This document shows, piece by piece, positions 7,510 through 16,600 of a DNA stretch of 50,986 bases. Origin of the DNA: Actinomycetes bacterium. GTDB lineage: Bacteria > Actinomycetota > Coriobacteriia > WRKU01 > WQUG01. The stretch is taken from contig JAISUC010000019.1 in assembly GCA_031272275.1 (NCBI GenBank), positions 1 to 50,986 of the forward strand. The letters are read 5' to 3'. The number at the start of each line of letters is the position of its first letter. Positions within the stretch are counted from its first letter, which is position 1. Position numbers and translations under genes: made by a program. A model generated the notes under the pieces. It did not search any database. It worked only from the letters and a program-made list of their open reading frames with translations, and had not been told where the DNA came from.

Positions 7510-8574
7510 TCACCTGCTGCAAGGCTGCTGCAATGCGTCCGAAATTTTCGCAAGCTGTGCCCGGGGGCCGGCGACAATGATGTGCTCGACGTTGCGCGTA
7601 TGGCTGACAGTCCCGACCTTTTCGCCTGCGGGGTTGAATATGCCGATTTGCGCGCCGACGTAGCGCTTGAAATCAAAATCGAAAACGGCGACCTGTTCGT
7701 GACCGTCCCGGATAAGCCATTCTGAAATATCCTGTGCGCTGACCCACGCCTCGTTGTTGTAAGACACCGCGATGACCTCGGCATCAATATGGGCGAGCGT
7801 TTCACGAAAGACACGGGGCATTTCGCGTCTGGAGTTAAAGGGGCTTTTTGTGGCCTCATCGCGCGCGTCAATGCGCTTGCACGCTTTGCCATAGTGTTCC
7901 GGCGCATCCCAGCGAATCAGCGTCTCCCAAATATGGTAGTTGTTGAAGTAGCGATGCTGATTGTACGGGGGATCGACATACGCCAGGTCAAAGTGACCTA
8001 GGTCCGCCGCAACCGTCGTGGCATCCCCGCAAATGGCACGTCCCCCACCCGACAGCAGTGCCGGTATGCGCAGTTCCAAGTCATGGTAGGCGCGCGGCGC
8101 CCAGTCCTTCAGATACGCCATCTGAACGCCGGTGGTCGAATCAACGCGATCGGCAGCCAGCATCAGCATGGTCAGCAAAATCGGATAGACGGGGTGTTCG
8201 CGATAATCGCGTTCGATGCGGTCACGTATCGCGTCAATGCGCATCCCGTTTTTCGGTTGGAAAAAACGCGACTGCACACAAAAGGTCTCGGTGAAGTACC
8301 CGTGTGTTCCCGGTAGCGCCATCAGCGCAACGACTATGTCTGCCAGCCGGTCCCGGTCGACCCGGGTCGCATCCGTGGCAATAAAGGTCTGTGCCAACAC
8401 GTGGGAATAGCTTGCCAAGTCAACAGCGGTCACCGCAAGCCCGCGACGTTTGAGTTCTTGTGCGACGCGCGTGGTCCCCGTGAACAGGTCGAGCGCCGTC
8501 CGCGCCCCGATCGCCGTGGCCAGCGCCCCGATAATCGGCACCAACGTGCGCTTTGAACCCAGGTACTTTATCAT
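7510..8574 (-). CDS. D12-class adenine-specific DNA methyltransferase (orphan)
   Basis: The product has 354 residues from the ATG at 8574, which has GAGAGG six bases upstream (an ATG two codons earlier lies too near it). It starts MIKYLGSKR, typical of Dam/D12 enzymes. It carries the AdoMet motif DLFTGTTRVA (about residues 31-40) and catalytic motif IV DPPYN (about 200), continuing QHRYFNNYHIWETL. It transfers a methyl group from AdoMet to adenine N6. No restriction endonuclease lies beside it, so it is an orphan in this view; the target site cannot be read from the sequence. Its stop codon is 1 base from the attR scar, so in the uninterrupted chromosome it faced the tRNA-Ser gene tail to tail. 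Confidence 0.85.
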   Translation of the reverse strand: MIKYLGSKRTLVPIIGALATAIGARTALDLFTGTTRVAQELKRRGLAVTAVDLASYSHVLAQTFIATDATRVDRDRLADIVVALMALPGTHGYFTETFCVQSRFFQPKNGMRIDAIRDRIERDYREHPVYPILLTMLMLAADRVDSTTGVQMAYLKDWAPRAYHDLELRIPALLSGGGRAICGDATTVAADLGHFDLAYVDPPYNQHRYFNNYHIWETLIRWDAPEHYGKACKRIDARDEATKSPFNSRREMPRVFRETLAHIDAEVIAVSYNNEAWVSAQDISEWLIRDGHEQVAVFDFDFKRYVGAQIGIFNPAGEKVGTVSHTRNVEHIIVAGPRAQLAKISDALQQPCSR

Positions 8575-8751
8575 GCACATCCTCTCGCAATAGACGCAGT
8601 TTCAGGCAGTCCGTAGCAGTTACGTATGGGTATCGGCCTGTCGCGCGAACACCATCAGTCTATCAAACGGCCATCACAACCAGGACGAACTGCGCAACCG
8701 GCGCAACCGGCGCGACTGCCACGACTGAAGTAAGCGTAAAAAAGAAACGAA

Positions 8752-8766
8752 GGGACGTACTCCCCC
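8752..8766 (-). repeat. Dispersed motif GGGGGAGTRCGTCCC, copy 1
   Basis: The plus strand reads GGGACGTACTCCCCC. It lies about 40 bases upstream of the -35 box of the M1 peptidase gene. It is the first copy seen in the window. Confidence 0.8.
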
Positions 8767-8802
8767 GCCCCTCCGCCGCAGAGATTTGATTGAAAAAAGT
8801 GC

Positions 8803-8831
8803 TTGACACAGCCGATAGCAAGCGTTATATT
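8803..8831 (+). promoter_or_regulatory. Promoter of the secreted M1 peptidase gene
   Basis: A perfect TTGACA (8803-8808), a 17-base spacer and TATATT (8826-8831). This predicts a 5' leader of about 150 bases before the ATG at 8992. No riboswitch is recognised in that leader. Confidence 0.85.
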
Positions 8832-8991
8832 CTAAATTCCTATTATTCCTATGGGTTCACTAGGAATTTCAGGAAGGGCACAGAGTTTGGCGCAGAAAAG
8901 AAGAGAGGGCAGGGGATTCCTGCGCACGGAGAGAGGAGTTGAGTGGCATGCGTTTAACGGAGGCACGTACGAAAAGAGAGGAGTGGCACAC

Positions 8992-11900
8992 ATGAGAGGC
9001 GAAAGAGGGGGGGACCGAGAGAGAAAGGAAAGGGGGCTGTTCGGCGTCGGTCTGTCGCTGCTGCTGAGCGCGGCTTTGGTCGTGCCGGCGGTGGTCGGGG
9101 CCGTTGTTGCCGTGGGCGCTTGGACGGCAGTCGAGGCCTACGCAGCACCCGGGGACGCGCCGTCGACGTCCGTGAACTATTTCGCGGCGAAGTTTCCCGG
9201 ATTGACCGAGACCAACGTGTTCGACAACGTGACGGTCGAGCGCCTGTACAAGGGTGTTTTGGGCCAGGACGGCAAAAGCGTCATCGTTTTGGGGTCTGCG
9301 CGTAATGCCAGCACCAAAAACACGCTGCAGTATATCCAGGCTGCGGCCGCCGCATACGGCATCAAGAAAATCTATTATTTCGACCCGCATTTGGCAGGAG
9401 ATGCCATCCCGGGTGACGTCGACGGCGCAGACATCACCAAGGCCGCGTCGCGCGCGGATCTGACGACCGGCAAAGACATTTGGGATGGTGCGACCTCATC
9501 GCTGAAGCGTTTCGTCAGCGGTACCGGCATCACGGGAGGCGCGCATCTGAAATACATCGATGCGACCTACACATCGGATGACACCTATCTGTTTGTGTAT
9601 GACCGCAAGGCCGGAGGAACGACGGTTGTGGACAGCTCTGCGACCATCGTGTCGGACCTGCTGCTAGATGACACGGTGCCGGTCGCGACGAGCAGCGAGC
9701 AGAATGCGTTGCAAGCGCAGGTCACCGCGGTATTCGATGCGGCAGGCTGGACCAGCGGGAATTCAACCGAAACGTTTTATGACCAGTACCATTGGTTCCG
9801 TGATTCGGGGGCCTGGACGATTGCGAACGTGAACCCGTCGGTCGCCGATTTGGGTATCACGCGCGAGAATTTCACGGTCAAGCAGGTCACCTGGTTCGAG
9901 TTCATCAATATTTTGAATACGCCGGGAGAGCATTATTTCTTTTGCAGTGGGAGCTGGTGCGGGGATTCACGCAACCTGTATCCGTACCTGATTCAGGAGG
10001 CTTCGCGTGCAAACAAAACCGTGTATCTGGTCGATTTCCGCGCGAACAACGGAGTCGGAACCAGCGTGAGCTATTTTTCCAGCGAGTCTGCGACGGTCAA
10101 AAACGGTATAGCCTATATCGGCGCGAAAGTGGTTGATTTGCTGGATCCGTTTGACGTCGGCGAGACGAACGCGATTCGCACCTACTATCCCGGTGGAGAC
10201 ACCACGGCGACCTTGCAAAACTACGTGAATCAGACGTTCCGCTCGCCCTATGCGGCGAAGTACACCAAACCGAACAGTTCCGAGCAGGGCAGCATCACCG
10301 AGTCCTGGGTGAACTATGACGAGCTGTTGGAGGCTCCGTACAAGTCCAGCAGCGAGTGGACGGCCACCGTGCATGCGCCGGGCGCGAAAATCGATTACGA
10401 GGTACAGACCGGCGGCATCAACGCGCTGCAGACGGCGAAAGCCCGCGAGCATTTGGCGGAGTTTTTCGGGGCTGCCAATATCCATACGACGTCCGGTTAC
10501 AGTCCCACGACCAGCGTCAGCACCAACGTCAGCAAGTCCGATTCGGGCTGCGGGGATGAAAACGACCTGCTGGATGACGTGGGCGGCGAAAAGCTGATTC
10601 CGAACCAGGGAACCGATGACATCGACGTGCAGAACTATGACATTTCGATTGAATACGACAGCGCAAAAGCCGCCGATAAGGACTCGATCACCGGGGAAAC
10701 GGTGGTCACCGCCATCGCGCAAAAGAACCTGACACGCATCGAGCTGGACTTTAAGGCGCTGGCAGTTGACAAGCCGAACGTGAGCTTTGCGTTGGGGGAC
10801 GCGACCGGGGATGCAAGTTCGTATGCGTCGGTCGGTATCACCAACCCGACCACCAACATCACCCAGGCGAATAACGACGACGAGGATTACCAAAAGTTGA
10901 TTGTGCGCCTGCCCGTGACCGTTCCTGCCGGGGCCTACTTTAAGCTGACGGTGCCGTACACTACAGGGATTTTGGATAATTTCGTGGCTGATGGCGAGTC
11001 GGCGCAGGGCTTCTTTAAGCGCGTCGATAACAAGGGTGTCGCCGCCATCGGCGAGCCTTTGGGTGCCATCTATTGGTTCCCGAACAACAACACACCGAAA
11101 GACGGGGCGACCTATAAGATTACGCTGAAATACCCCAGCGGTTTTTCGGGCGTGGGTCCGGGCGTGCGTACCGCCGTCAGTGCGACCACGAGCACCTGGC
11201 AGGTAAGTCGTGACATCGCGTCGTATCAGGCATTCGCCTCGATCGGTGAATACGTCGAGTTGAGTGCGCTGGTCAACCGCGCAAACAACAACAGCGCGAG
11301 CTATCAGCAATACATCACGCTGTCACAGCCGACCAGTGCCACCCGAACCGTATGGTCCGGGTCCAACGAGGTGGGCTACGAGCCGACGGCCGATGACGTG
11401 ATTACCGCAGGACCGAACGGGTCGGCAACAACCGGTTCGAACGGGTCGACCAAGGTAATCAACACCGCGCTGCCGTTCTATGCCTATGTGAACAAGGGGA
11501 TATTCTTTGCCAACAACAGCCGTGCCGCCGATAAGGCAAACGCATTCACGCACGAGCTGCCGGCATATATCCAGACGCTGGAATCGATTATCGGTCCCTA
11601 TCCGGGTGAATCCGCCGGTTTTGTGTTTGACAATCTGGGCGATGGGCAGGGTGGATCCGCCAGCTGGGGTGCCGTCGAGACCAAGGATCGTCCGTTCTTT
11701 ACCGGCAGCAATATCACCAGCGAACGCACCTTTGTCCACGAATATGCGCACCAATGGTACGGAAACGCCGTTCGTATCGAGGGTTGGGAAGATCTGTGGC
11801 TGAATGAGGGATTCGCCACCTATGTGACCGACCTATACTACGAGGCGACGCAAGGGTTCGACGTGCAGGCGAAATACCGGAACCTGTATCAGAACACCGG

Positions 11901-12807
11901 CAGCAGCAAGCCGTGGTGGAACTATGCACCGGCCGCCATCGAGACCGAGGGGGATCTGTTCGGTGGAGCATCGGCCGCCTATAACCGCGGTGCGCTGGCC
12001 TTGGCCGCGCTGCGCGAAGCTGTGGGCGACAGCGACTTCTTTGCGATTCTGCAGGGCTGGGTTGCCACGTACGCGGGTCAAGCCGTGAACACCGGACAGT
12101 TCGTCGATTATGCGGCGGATGCCGCCAACGTAGATTTGACGGAGTGGTCGGACACGTGGCTGACCGGTCAGGTCAAGCCCGCAGCGTGGCAGGAGCCGCT
12201 GCCGGAAAACGGAACGGTAATTCCGTCGGATGGCGATGGTGACGGTGGTGGTGGCGGGACCGTGAAACCGCCTGCGGATACCACGCCGCAGACCACGGTG
12301 GTGTCGCTGGCAAGCGCAAAAATCGCGGGAATCGCCAACCGTGCGTGGACGGGCAAGGCCGTGAAACCTGCGGTGACGATCACGCTGGGTGGCAAGACGC
12401 TGGTTGCGGGTCGTGATTACACGGTCAGCTACCGTGCGAACACGGCGGTCGGCACGGCGCGGGTAACCGTGAGCGGCACCGGCGGCTATAAGGACAGCGT
12501 CAGCGCCACATTCAAGATCGTGCCGGCGCGCGCGAAAATCAAATCCGCGAAAGCCGGGGTCAAAAAGGTCACGCTGAAATGGACGCCTGCCAAGGGAGGA
12601 CTGTCCAAGCAGGTCGTGTACTGGAAGCTGAAATCCGCCAAGAAGTGGAAGAAAGTCACGGTGTCGGCGAAAACCAAGTCGCGCGTGTTCAAGAAACTGA
12701 AGGCGGGCAAAAAGTACCAGTTCAAGGTGACCGGGTACAAGACCGTGAAGGGCGTGAAGTACACGTCGGTCGCAAGCACGGTCAAGACGGTCAAGATCAA
12801 GAAGTAG
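8992..12807 (+). CDS. Large secreted M1-family metallopeptidase with thioredoxin-like N-terminus and Ig/FnIII-like tail
   Basis: The product has 1271 residues from the ATG at 8992, which has AGAGGAG upstream and opens a charged N-region followed by a hydrophobic signal segment ending near AYAAPGD. Residues about 60-480 hold two regions resembling thioredoxin-like folds. The second contains FFCSGSWCGDSRNLYPYL. From about residue 540 an M1 aminopeptidase module follows, with WGAVETKDR in the place of GAMEN, the zinc motif HEYAHQW (about 915) and NEGFA (about 937). After a Gly/Asp linker come an Ig-like domain (about 1105-1180) and a very lysine-rich FnIII-like domain ending VKTVKIKK. No LPXTG is present; the cationic tail may hold it to the wall. 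It probably trims extracellular peptides. Confidence 0.8.
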   Translation: MRGERGGDRERKERGLFGVGLSLLLSAALVVPAVVGAVVAVGAWTAVEAYAAPGDAPSTSVNYFAAKFPGLTETNVFDNVTVERLYKGVLGQDGKSVIVLGSARNASTKNTLQYIQAAAAAYGIKKIYYFDPHLAGDAIPGDVDGADITKAASRADLTTGKDIWDGATSSLKRFVSGTGITGGAHLKYIDATYTSDDTYLFVYDRKAGGTTVVDSSATIVSDLLLDDTVPVATSSEQNALQAQVTAVFDAAGWTSGNSTETFYDQYHWFRDSGAWTIANVNPSVADLGITRENFTVKQVTWFEFINILNTPGEHYFFCSGSWCGDSRNLYPYLIQEASRANKTVYLVDFRANNGVGTSVSYFSSESATVKNGIAYIGAKVVDLLDPFDVGETNAIRTYYPGGDTTATLQNYVNQTFRSPYAAKYTKPNSSEQGSITESWVNYDELLEAPYKSSSEWTATVHAPGAKIDYEVQTGGINALQTAKAREHLAEFFGAANIHTTSGYSPTTSVSTNVSKSDSGCGDENDLLDDVGGEKLIPNQGTDDIDVQNYDISIEYDSAKAADKDSITGETVVTAIAQKNLTRIELDFKALAVDKPNVSFALGDATGDASSYASVGITNPTTNITQANNDDEDYQKLIVRLPVTVPAGAYFKLTVPYTTGILDNFVADGESAQGFFKRVDNKGVAAIGEPLGAIYWFPNNNTPKDGATYKITLKYPSGFSGVGPGVRTAVSATTSTWQVSRDIASYQAFASIGEYVELSALVNRANNNSASYQQYITLSQPTSATRTVWSGSNEVGYEPTADDVITAGPNGSATTGSNGSTKVINTALPFYAYVNKGIFFANNSRAADKANAFTHELPAYIQTLESIIGPYPGESAGFVFDNLGDGQGGSASWGAVETKDRPFFTGSNITSERTFVHEYAHQWYGNAVRIEGWEDLWLNEGFATYVTDLYYEATQGFDVQAKYRNLYQNTGSSKPWWNYAPAAIETEGDLFGGASAAYNRGALALAALREAVGDSDFFAILQGWVATYAGQAVNTGQFVDYAADAANVDLTEWSDTWLTGQVKPAAWQEPLPENGTVIPSDGDGDGGGGGTVKPPADTTPQTTVVSLASAKIAGIANRAWTGKAVKPAVTITLGGKTLVAGRDYTVSYRANTAVGTARVTVSGTGGYKDSVSATFKIVPARAKIKSAKAGVKKVTLKWTPAKGGLSKQVVYWKLKSAKKWKKVTVSAKTKSRVFKKLKAGKKYQFKVTGYKTVKGVKYTSVASTVKTVKIKK

Positions 12808-12836
12808 GTCGCGAGGCTGCAAGGCAGTGAGGTCGA

Positions 12837-12860
12837 GAGGCCGCGAGGCCGCGAGGCCGC
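12837..12860 (+). repeat. Tandem 8-bp repeat, three copies
   Basis: GAGGCCGC is repeated three times without interruption just after the M1 peptidase stop codon. Degenerate copies precede it. Confidence 0.7.
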
Positions 12861-12946
12861 AAACGTGCACTCACCGAGACAGGCACACGACCGAGGGAGC
12901 GAACGCCTACGGGGGTGCGAGCACGTTGAGAGAGCAGGGAGTTTTG

Positions 12947-12979
12947 GGGGGAGTGTTGACCCGGCGTCGACACTCCCCC
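12947..12979. repeat. Near-perfect 14-bp inverted repeat upstream of the PNPOx gene
   Basis: GGGGGAGTGTTGAC pairs with GTCGACACTCCCCC across a 5-base loop (one G-U). It shares GGGGGAGTG with the dispersed 15-bp motif. It lies 40 bases before the -10 box of the next gene, so it could be an operator. No U-run follows on either strand. Confidence 0.6.
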
Positions 12980-13018
12980 ACCGGGTGCGCACCGAATGCG
13001 CCCTGTGCCACGTTCCCG

Positions 13019-13024
13019 TATAAT
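13019..13024 (+). promoter_or_regulatory. -10 box for the PNPOx-like gene
   Basis: A perfect TATAAT 60 bases before the ATG. No convincing -35 hexamer is visible 16-18 bases upstream, so an activator may be needed. Confidence 0.45.
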
Positions 13025-13084
13025 CGTGTTATGGGAAGAGGGGCGCGGCAATACGCGTCCCCGCACGATAGAAAGGGAACGAAC

Positions 13085-13477
13085 ATGGAAGAAGTCTTGG
13101 CGTATCTGCAAAAAGTCCGCACATTTTATCTCGCGACCGCCGACGGCGACCAGCCGCGCGTGCGCCCGTTCGGGGCCGCGGTCGTCTGGGACGACAAACT
13201 GTACCTGTGCACGGGAAACACAAAGAACGTCTATCGGCAGCTGGTCGACAATCCCAAGGTCGAAATCAGCGCTTTTGACGGCGAGGAATGGCTGCGCCTG
13301 ACGGCAAACTTTGTGGTCGACGACCGTCGCGAAGCCAAAGCCGCGTTCCTGGAAGCGCTGCCCGACCTGCGCCGCATGTACGACGAAGACGACGATGTGT
13401 TCGCCGTGGGTTGGCTGGCGGACGCCACCGCGCAGTTCTGCAGCTTTACCGCGCCCCCGCGCACGCTGACCTTTTAG
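13085..13477 (+). CDS. Pyridoxamine 5'-phosphate oxidase-like flavin protein
   Basis: The product has 130 residues. It begins with the usual short helix EEVLAYLQKVRTFYLATADGDQPRVRPFGA, followed by LYLCTGNTKNVYRQLVDNPKVEISAFDG, the split-barrel flavin-binding core of the PNPOx-like family. This size class often binds FMN or F420 and includes heme-degrading and nitro-reducing members. The substrate cannot be told from sequence. The ATG at 13085 follows an AAAGGGAACG site; the upstream open frame has no such signal. It is a single-gene unit with its own -10 box and a downstream terminator at 13592-13632. Confidence 0.8.
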   Translation: MEEVLAYLQKVRTFYLATADGDQPRVRPFGAAVVWDDKLYLCTGNTKNVYRQLVDNPKVEISAFDGEEWLRLTANFVVDDRREAKAAFLEALPDLRRMYDEDDDVFAVGWLADATAQFCSFTAPPRTLTF

Positions 13478-13485
13478 CATCAATC

Positions 13486-13500
13486 GGGGGAGTACGTCCC
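13486..13500 (+). repeat. Dispersed motif GGGGGAGTRCGTCCC, copy 2
   Basis: Exact GGGGGAGTACGTCCC, 8 bases after the PNPOx stop, between convergent genes. A 16-bp direct repeat (CCGCCGCCCACGTGAA) follows at 13499-13514 and 13563-13578. Confidence 0.85.
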
Positions 13501-13591
13501 GCCGCCCACGTGAACTGCTCACGGCCACAGGTCGGCAGCACACGCGGCTTACCGTACATCCACCGCCGCCCACGTGAATCCCGCGACCGAC

Positions 13592-13632
13592 GAGCGGTAT
13601 TGCGAGCCTTTCGTGATACCGCTCATTTTTTT
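13592..13632 (+). terminator. Rho-independent terminator after the PNPOx-like gene
   Basis: GAGCGGTAT pairs with ATACCGCTC across 15 bases, followed by A and seven Ts. Confidence 0.75.
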
Positions 13633-13660
13633 GTCAGCTGCTCCCCGGGTTGACCGAGTA

Positions 13661-16600
13661 TTATTCCGGCAGGATGGGGCGGTTAAAACGAGCCAGCAGC
13701 GTGTCCGCGTCCGTCGTAAACGCCCATTGGTGAAAGCGGTCGAAGCTCTCGTTTTCGTCGATTCCCTCCAGATAGCGCACGCTGCGTCCCAGATCCGTGC
13801 GCGGCGCATCCGCGTTCAGCGTAATGGTCCGCGCCTTGCTCATCCCCCGTGTAGCGACCAAGCCCAACTCGCGGAAAATGCCGACCGCGGCCGAGACCGC
13901 ACCCTCGGTCAGCTGCATGCCGCGCGCATCGGCGGCACATTCCCGCGACAGCACTCCCTGGTGTTCCTGCAACCGGTTAGCCTGCTCGGCGATGTCGGCG
14001 TTGCTCGCTCGGATCGCACCGGCCTCGCCGGTCTCGCCGGCATCCGTGCGCTGCAACTGCCGCAGCACCTGCCAAACCGCCGCCAAAGCGACACGTGGCG
14101 GCGCCTGTTGCTCCAAAATCAGCCGGTTGATACGCGCATCATCGCTGTTGAACAGCAGGTGGACGCGCGACGGCTGCCCGTCACGCCCCCCGCGCCCGGC
14201 CATCTGGTTGAACTCGACGTCATTGAACGGGAAATGATACAGCACGATGTCGCGGATGTCGGGAATGTTCACGCCCTCGCCGAACGCGCTGGTCGCAATC
14301 ACGCACAAAATCCGTCCCTCGCGAAATCGGCGCTCGACCTCGCCGCGTCGCTCGCGGTCCAGGCCCCCGTTGTAATAGGCCACCTTCCATGCCAGCTTCG
14401 GCAGCTGTTTGCGCAGGATGCGCGCCAGATGCACCGATTCTTTGCGCGAATTCACATAAACGACGATTTTCTTGCCGCCGCGCCGGCAGACATCCTCCGC
14501 CAGTTGCAACAGGTATTCCTGCTTGGCGCGCTTTGACGTGTCCGCCTGCCCGGGGGCAGTGCCCGTCCCCGCGCCTCCCGCGCCTCCCGCGCCGCCCTCG
14601 TCCGCGCGACCTCGGCGCCGCGGCACTCCCCGCCTCAGATCGACCAAGTGCAGGTTTTCGCGCACCGTCGGGTCCAACACGATCTGATCGATGCGCAGTG
14701 TTTCCCTAATACGGGCGGCAACATCAGTTCCGGCGGTTGCGGTGACCGCCAGCGTCGTCGGGACGTACGCTCCCCCACCCAGTTGTGCTATGGCGTCGCC
14801 CAGCCGGGCATAGGCGGGGCGGTTGCCGGCGCGCGCCTGTCCGATATGGTGGGCTTCGTCGACCACCACAAACCCGATGCGACCAGTGCGCGCAAAGTCA
14901 TCGGCGTGAAAGTACAGATATTCGGGTGTGGTCAGCACAATGTCCAATGTGCCGCAGCTCAGCTGTTCATAGGCCTCGCTGCGCTGTGCGGGCGAGCTTT
15001 CGCCGGTGACGACCGAAACGGTCAGCCCCAGTTCCGCAAAGCTTTCCTGCAGGTGAAAAAACTGGTCGGATACCAGCGCGCGCAGCGGATAGACAAACAG
15101 GCTGGCGCGATGCTGCAACAGGGCGGTGCGCGCGGCGTGCAGATGAAATATCAGCGATTTGCCGCGCCCGGTCGCCATGACAGTCAGCGTGTTCTGCCCC
15201 CGGGCCAGGGCATCCAGGCTCTCGCGTTGTGCGGGGTGCAAGGTCGCGTCCCCGATAAAGGTCCGGCGCAGTTCATCTGCCAGCTGTTCGGGCTCCAGCC
15301 GGGTCAGGCGTGTGCGAGCGGCCTCGCGCGTGTGCTGCAGTTCACGGGTGGTGTCTGTGCTGTCCCCCCGTGTGACCAGGATGTTCAGGCCCCGGGCACG
15401 TCCATCCTCGCCCCCGGTGACCTCGCTGACACAGGCATGATAGATAACCCCGTCGTCCATCACGGCGGCCAGTTCCGCCGCCATGTCACGGTTCAAAAAC
15501 CCCAGCTGCGCACCATCCGTGGCGCGGCAGATCGCAATCGCGTTCGCATCGTGCGGGTTATCCGGCTGGCGCTGCACCGTCAGTGCCTCATCCGGCTGCA
15601 GCTGTGCCAGTAGTTCCTGGCGCCCCTCAAAGGTCACGCCGACCAGTTTGGTGTAAAAACTGTCGGCGTCTGCGATGTTTTCGTATTCGCGCCGCAGCAC
15701 CGTTTCCGGGGCGTGCTCGAACAGCTCGCGCAGGAAGGGATCCCCCAGCTTGCGGATGTCTTTGACCATCAGCTGGACGTCGCGGCGCCCACGAAACTCG
15801 TCTTTTTCCAGGGTGAACACGACGTCTGCGGGTGTGTCATGACCTATCCAGCCGGCAGGGTCGGCAGCCCGAAACCAGATGCCTTTCACGCGCGCCGTAT
15901 CCTGCGTGAAAATCGCCCGCAGGTGTTCCGGGCGCTGTTTCCCGACCAACGCGGCTGCGGTAACCTGAACACCCTCGGCACACCAAACCGGTCGGGTGTT
16001 TCCCGGACCAAAGGGCTGCAGCGATTCGATTTCAGCTGCCAACTGCCAGTCCACATCGGACAACTGCACCGTCAGGTCCCATGCGGAACGTTGCACAAAC
16101 TGTTCGGGCGGCAACGCATCCAGATGCGCGTTCAGGCGATCACGCAATTCATCCAGACGTGCGGCATCCAGCGTCAGTCCGGTGGCACCGGCGTGCCCGC
16201 CGAAATGGTGAAACAGATCGGCGCATTCAGTCAGCGCCCGGTACAGGTCTACCTGCCCCACCGACCTGCCCGAACAAACCGCCATTCCGTCGCGCAGCGT
16301 GCATATCACGGCAACGACCCCGAACCGCTCCGCAATGCGCGACGCCACAATCCCGCGCACGCCATCATGCCAGCCTTCGCCCGCCAGAATCAGGGCACGC
16401 TCCCCCGTCCAGGTGCGTTCCGCCAGCGCCGCCGCCGCTTCATCCAGTTCGCGTTCGACCGATTTGCGATATTCGTTCAGGGATATCAAACGCCCCGCCA
16501 GCGCATCTGCGGACTCTGCGTCGTCTGCCAGCAACAACTCCAGCGCCACATCGGCAGAGCCCACGCGTCCGGCAGCATTGATGCGCGGCGACAAAATGAA

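Noticed and set aside
9967..11310. Minus-strand open frame inside the M1 peptidase gene
   Set aside because: Antisense to a continuous gene with signal peptide and zinc motifs.
12300..12807. LPXTG sorting signal at the end of the M1 peptidase
   Set aside because: The tail ends in Lys-rich sequence with no LPXTG motif and no final membrane helix.
12837..12860. CRISPR-like array
   Set aside because: The units are 8 bases and contiguous, without spacers; no cas gene is in the window. No CRISPR array was seen anywhere.
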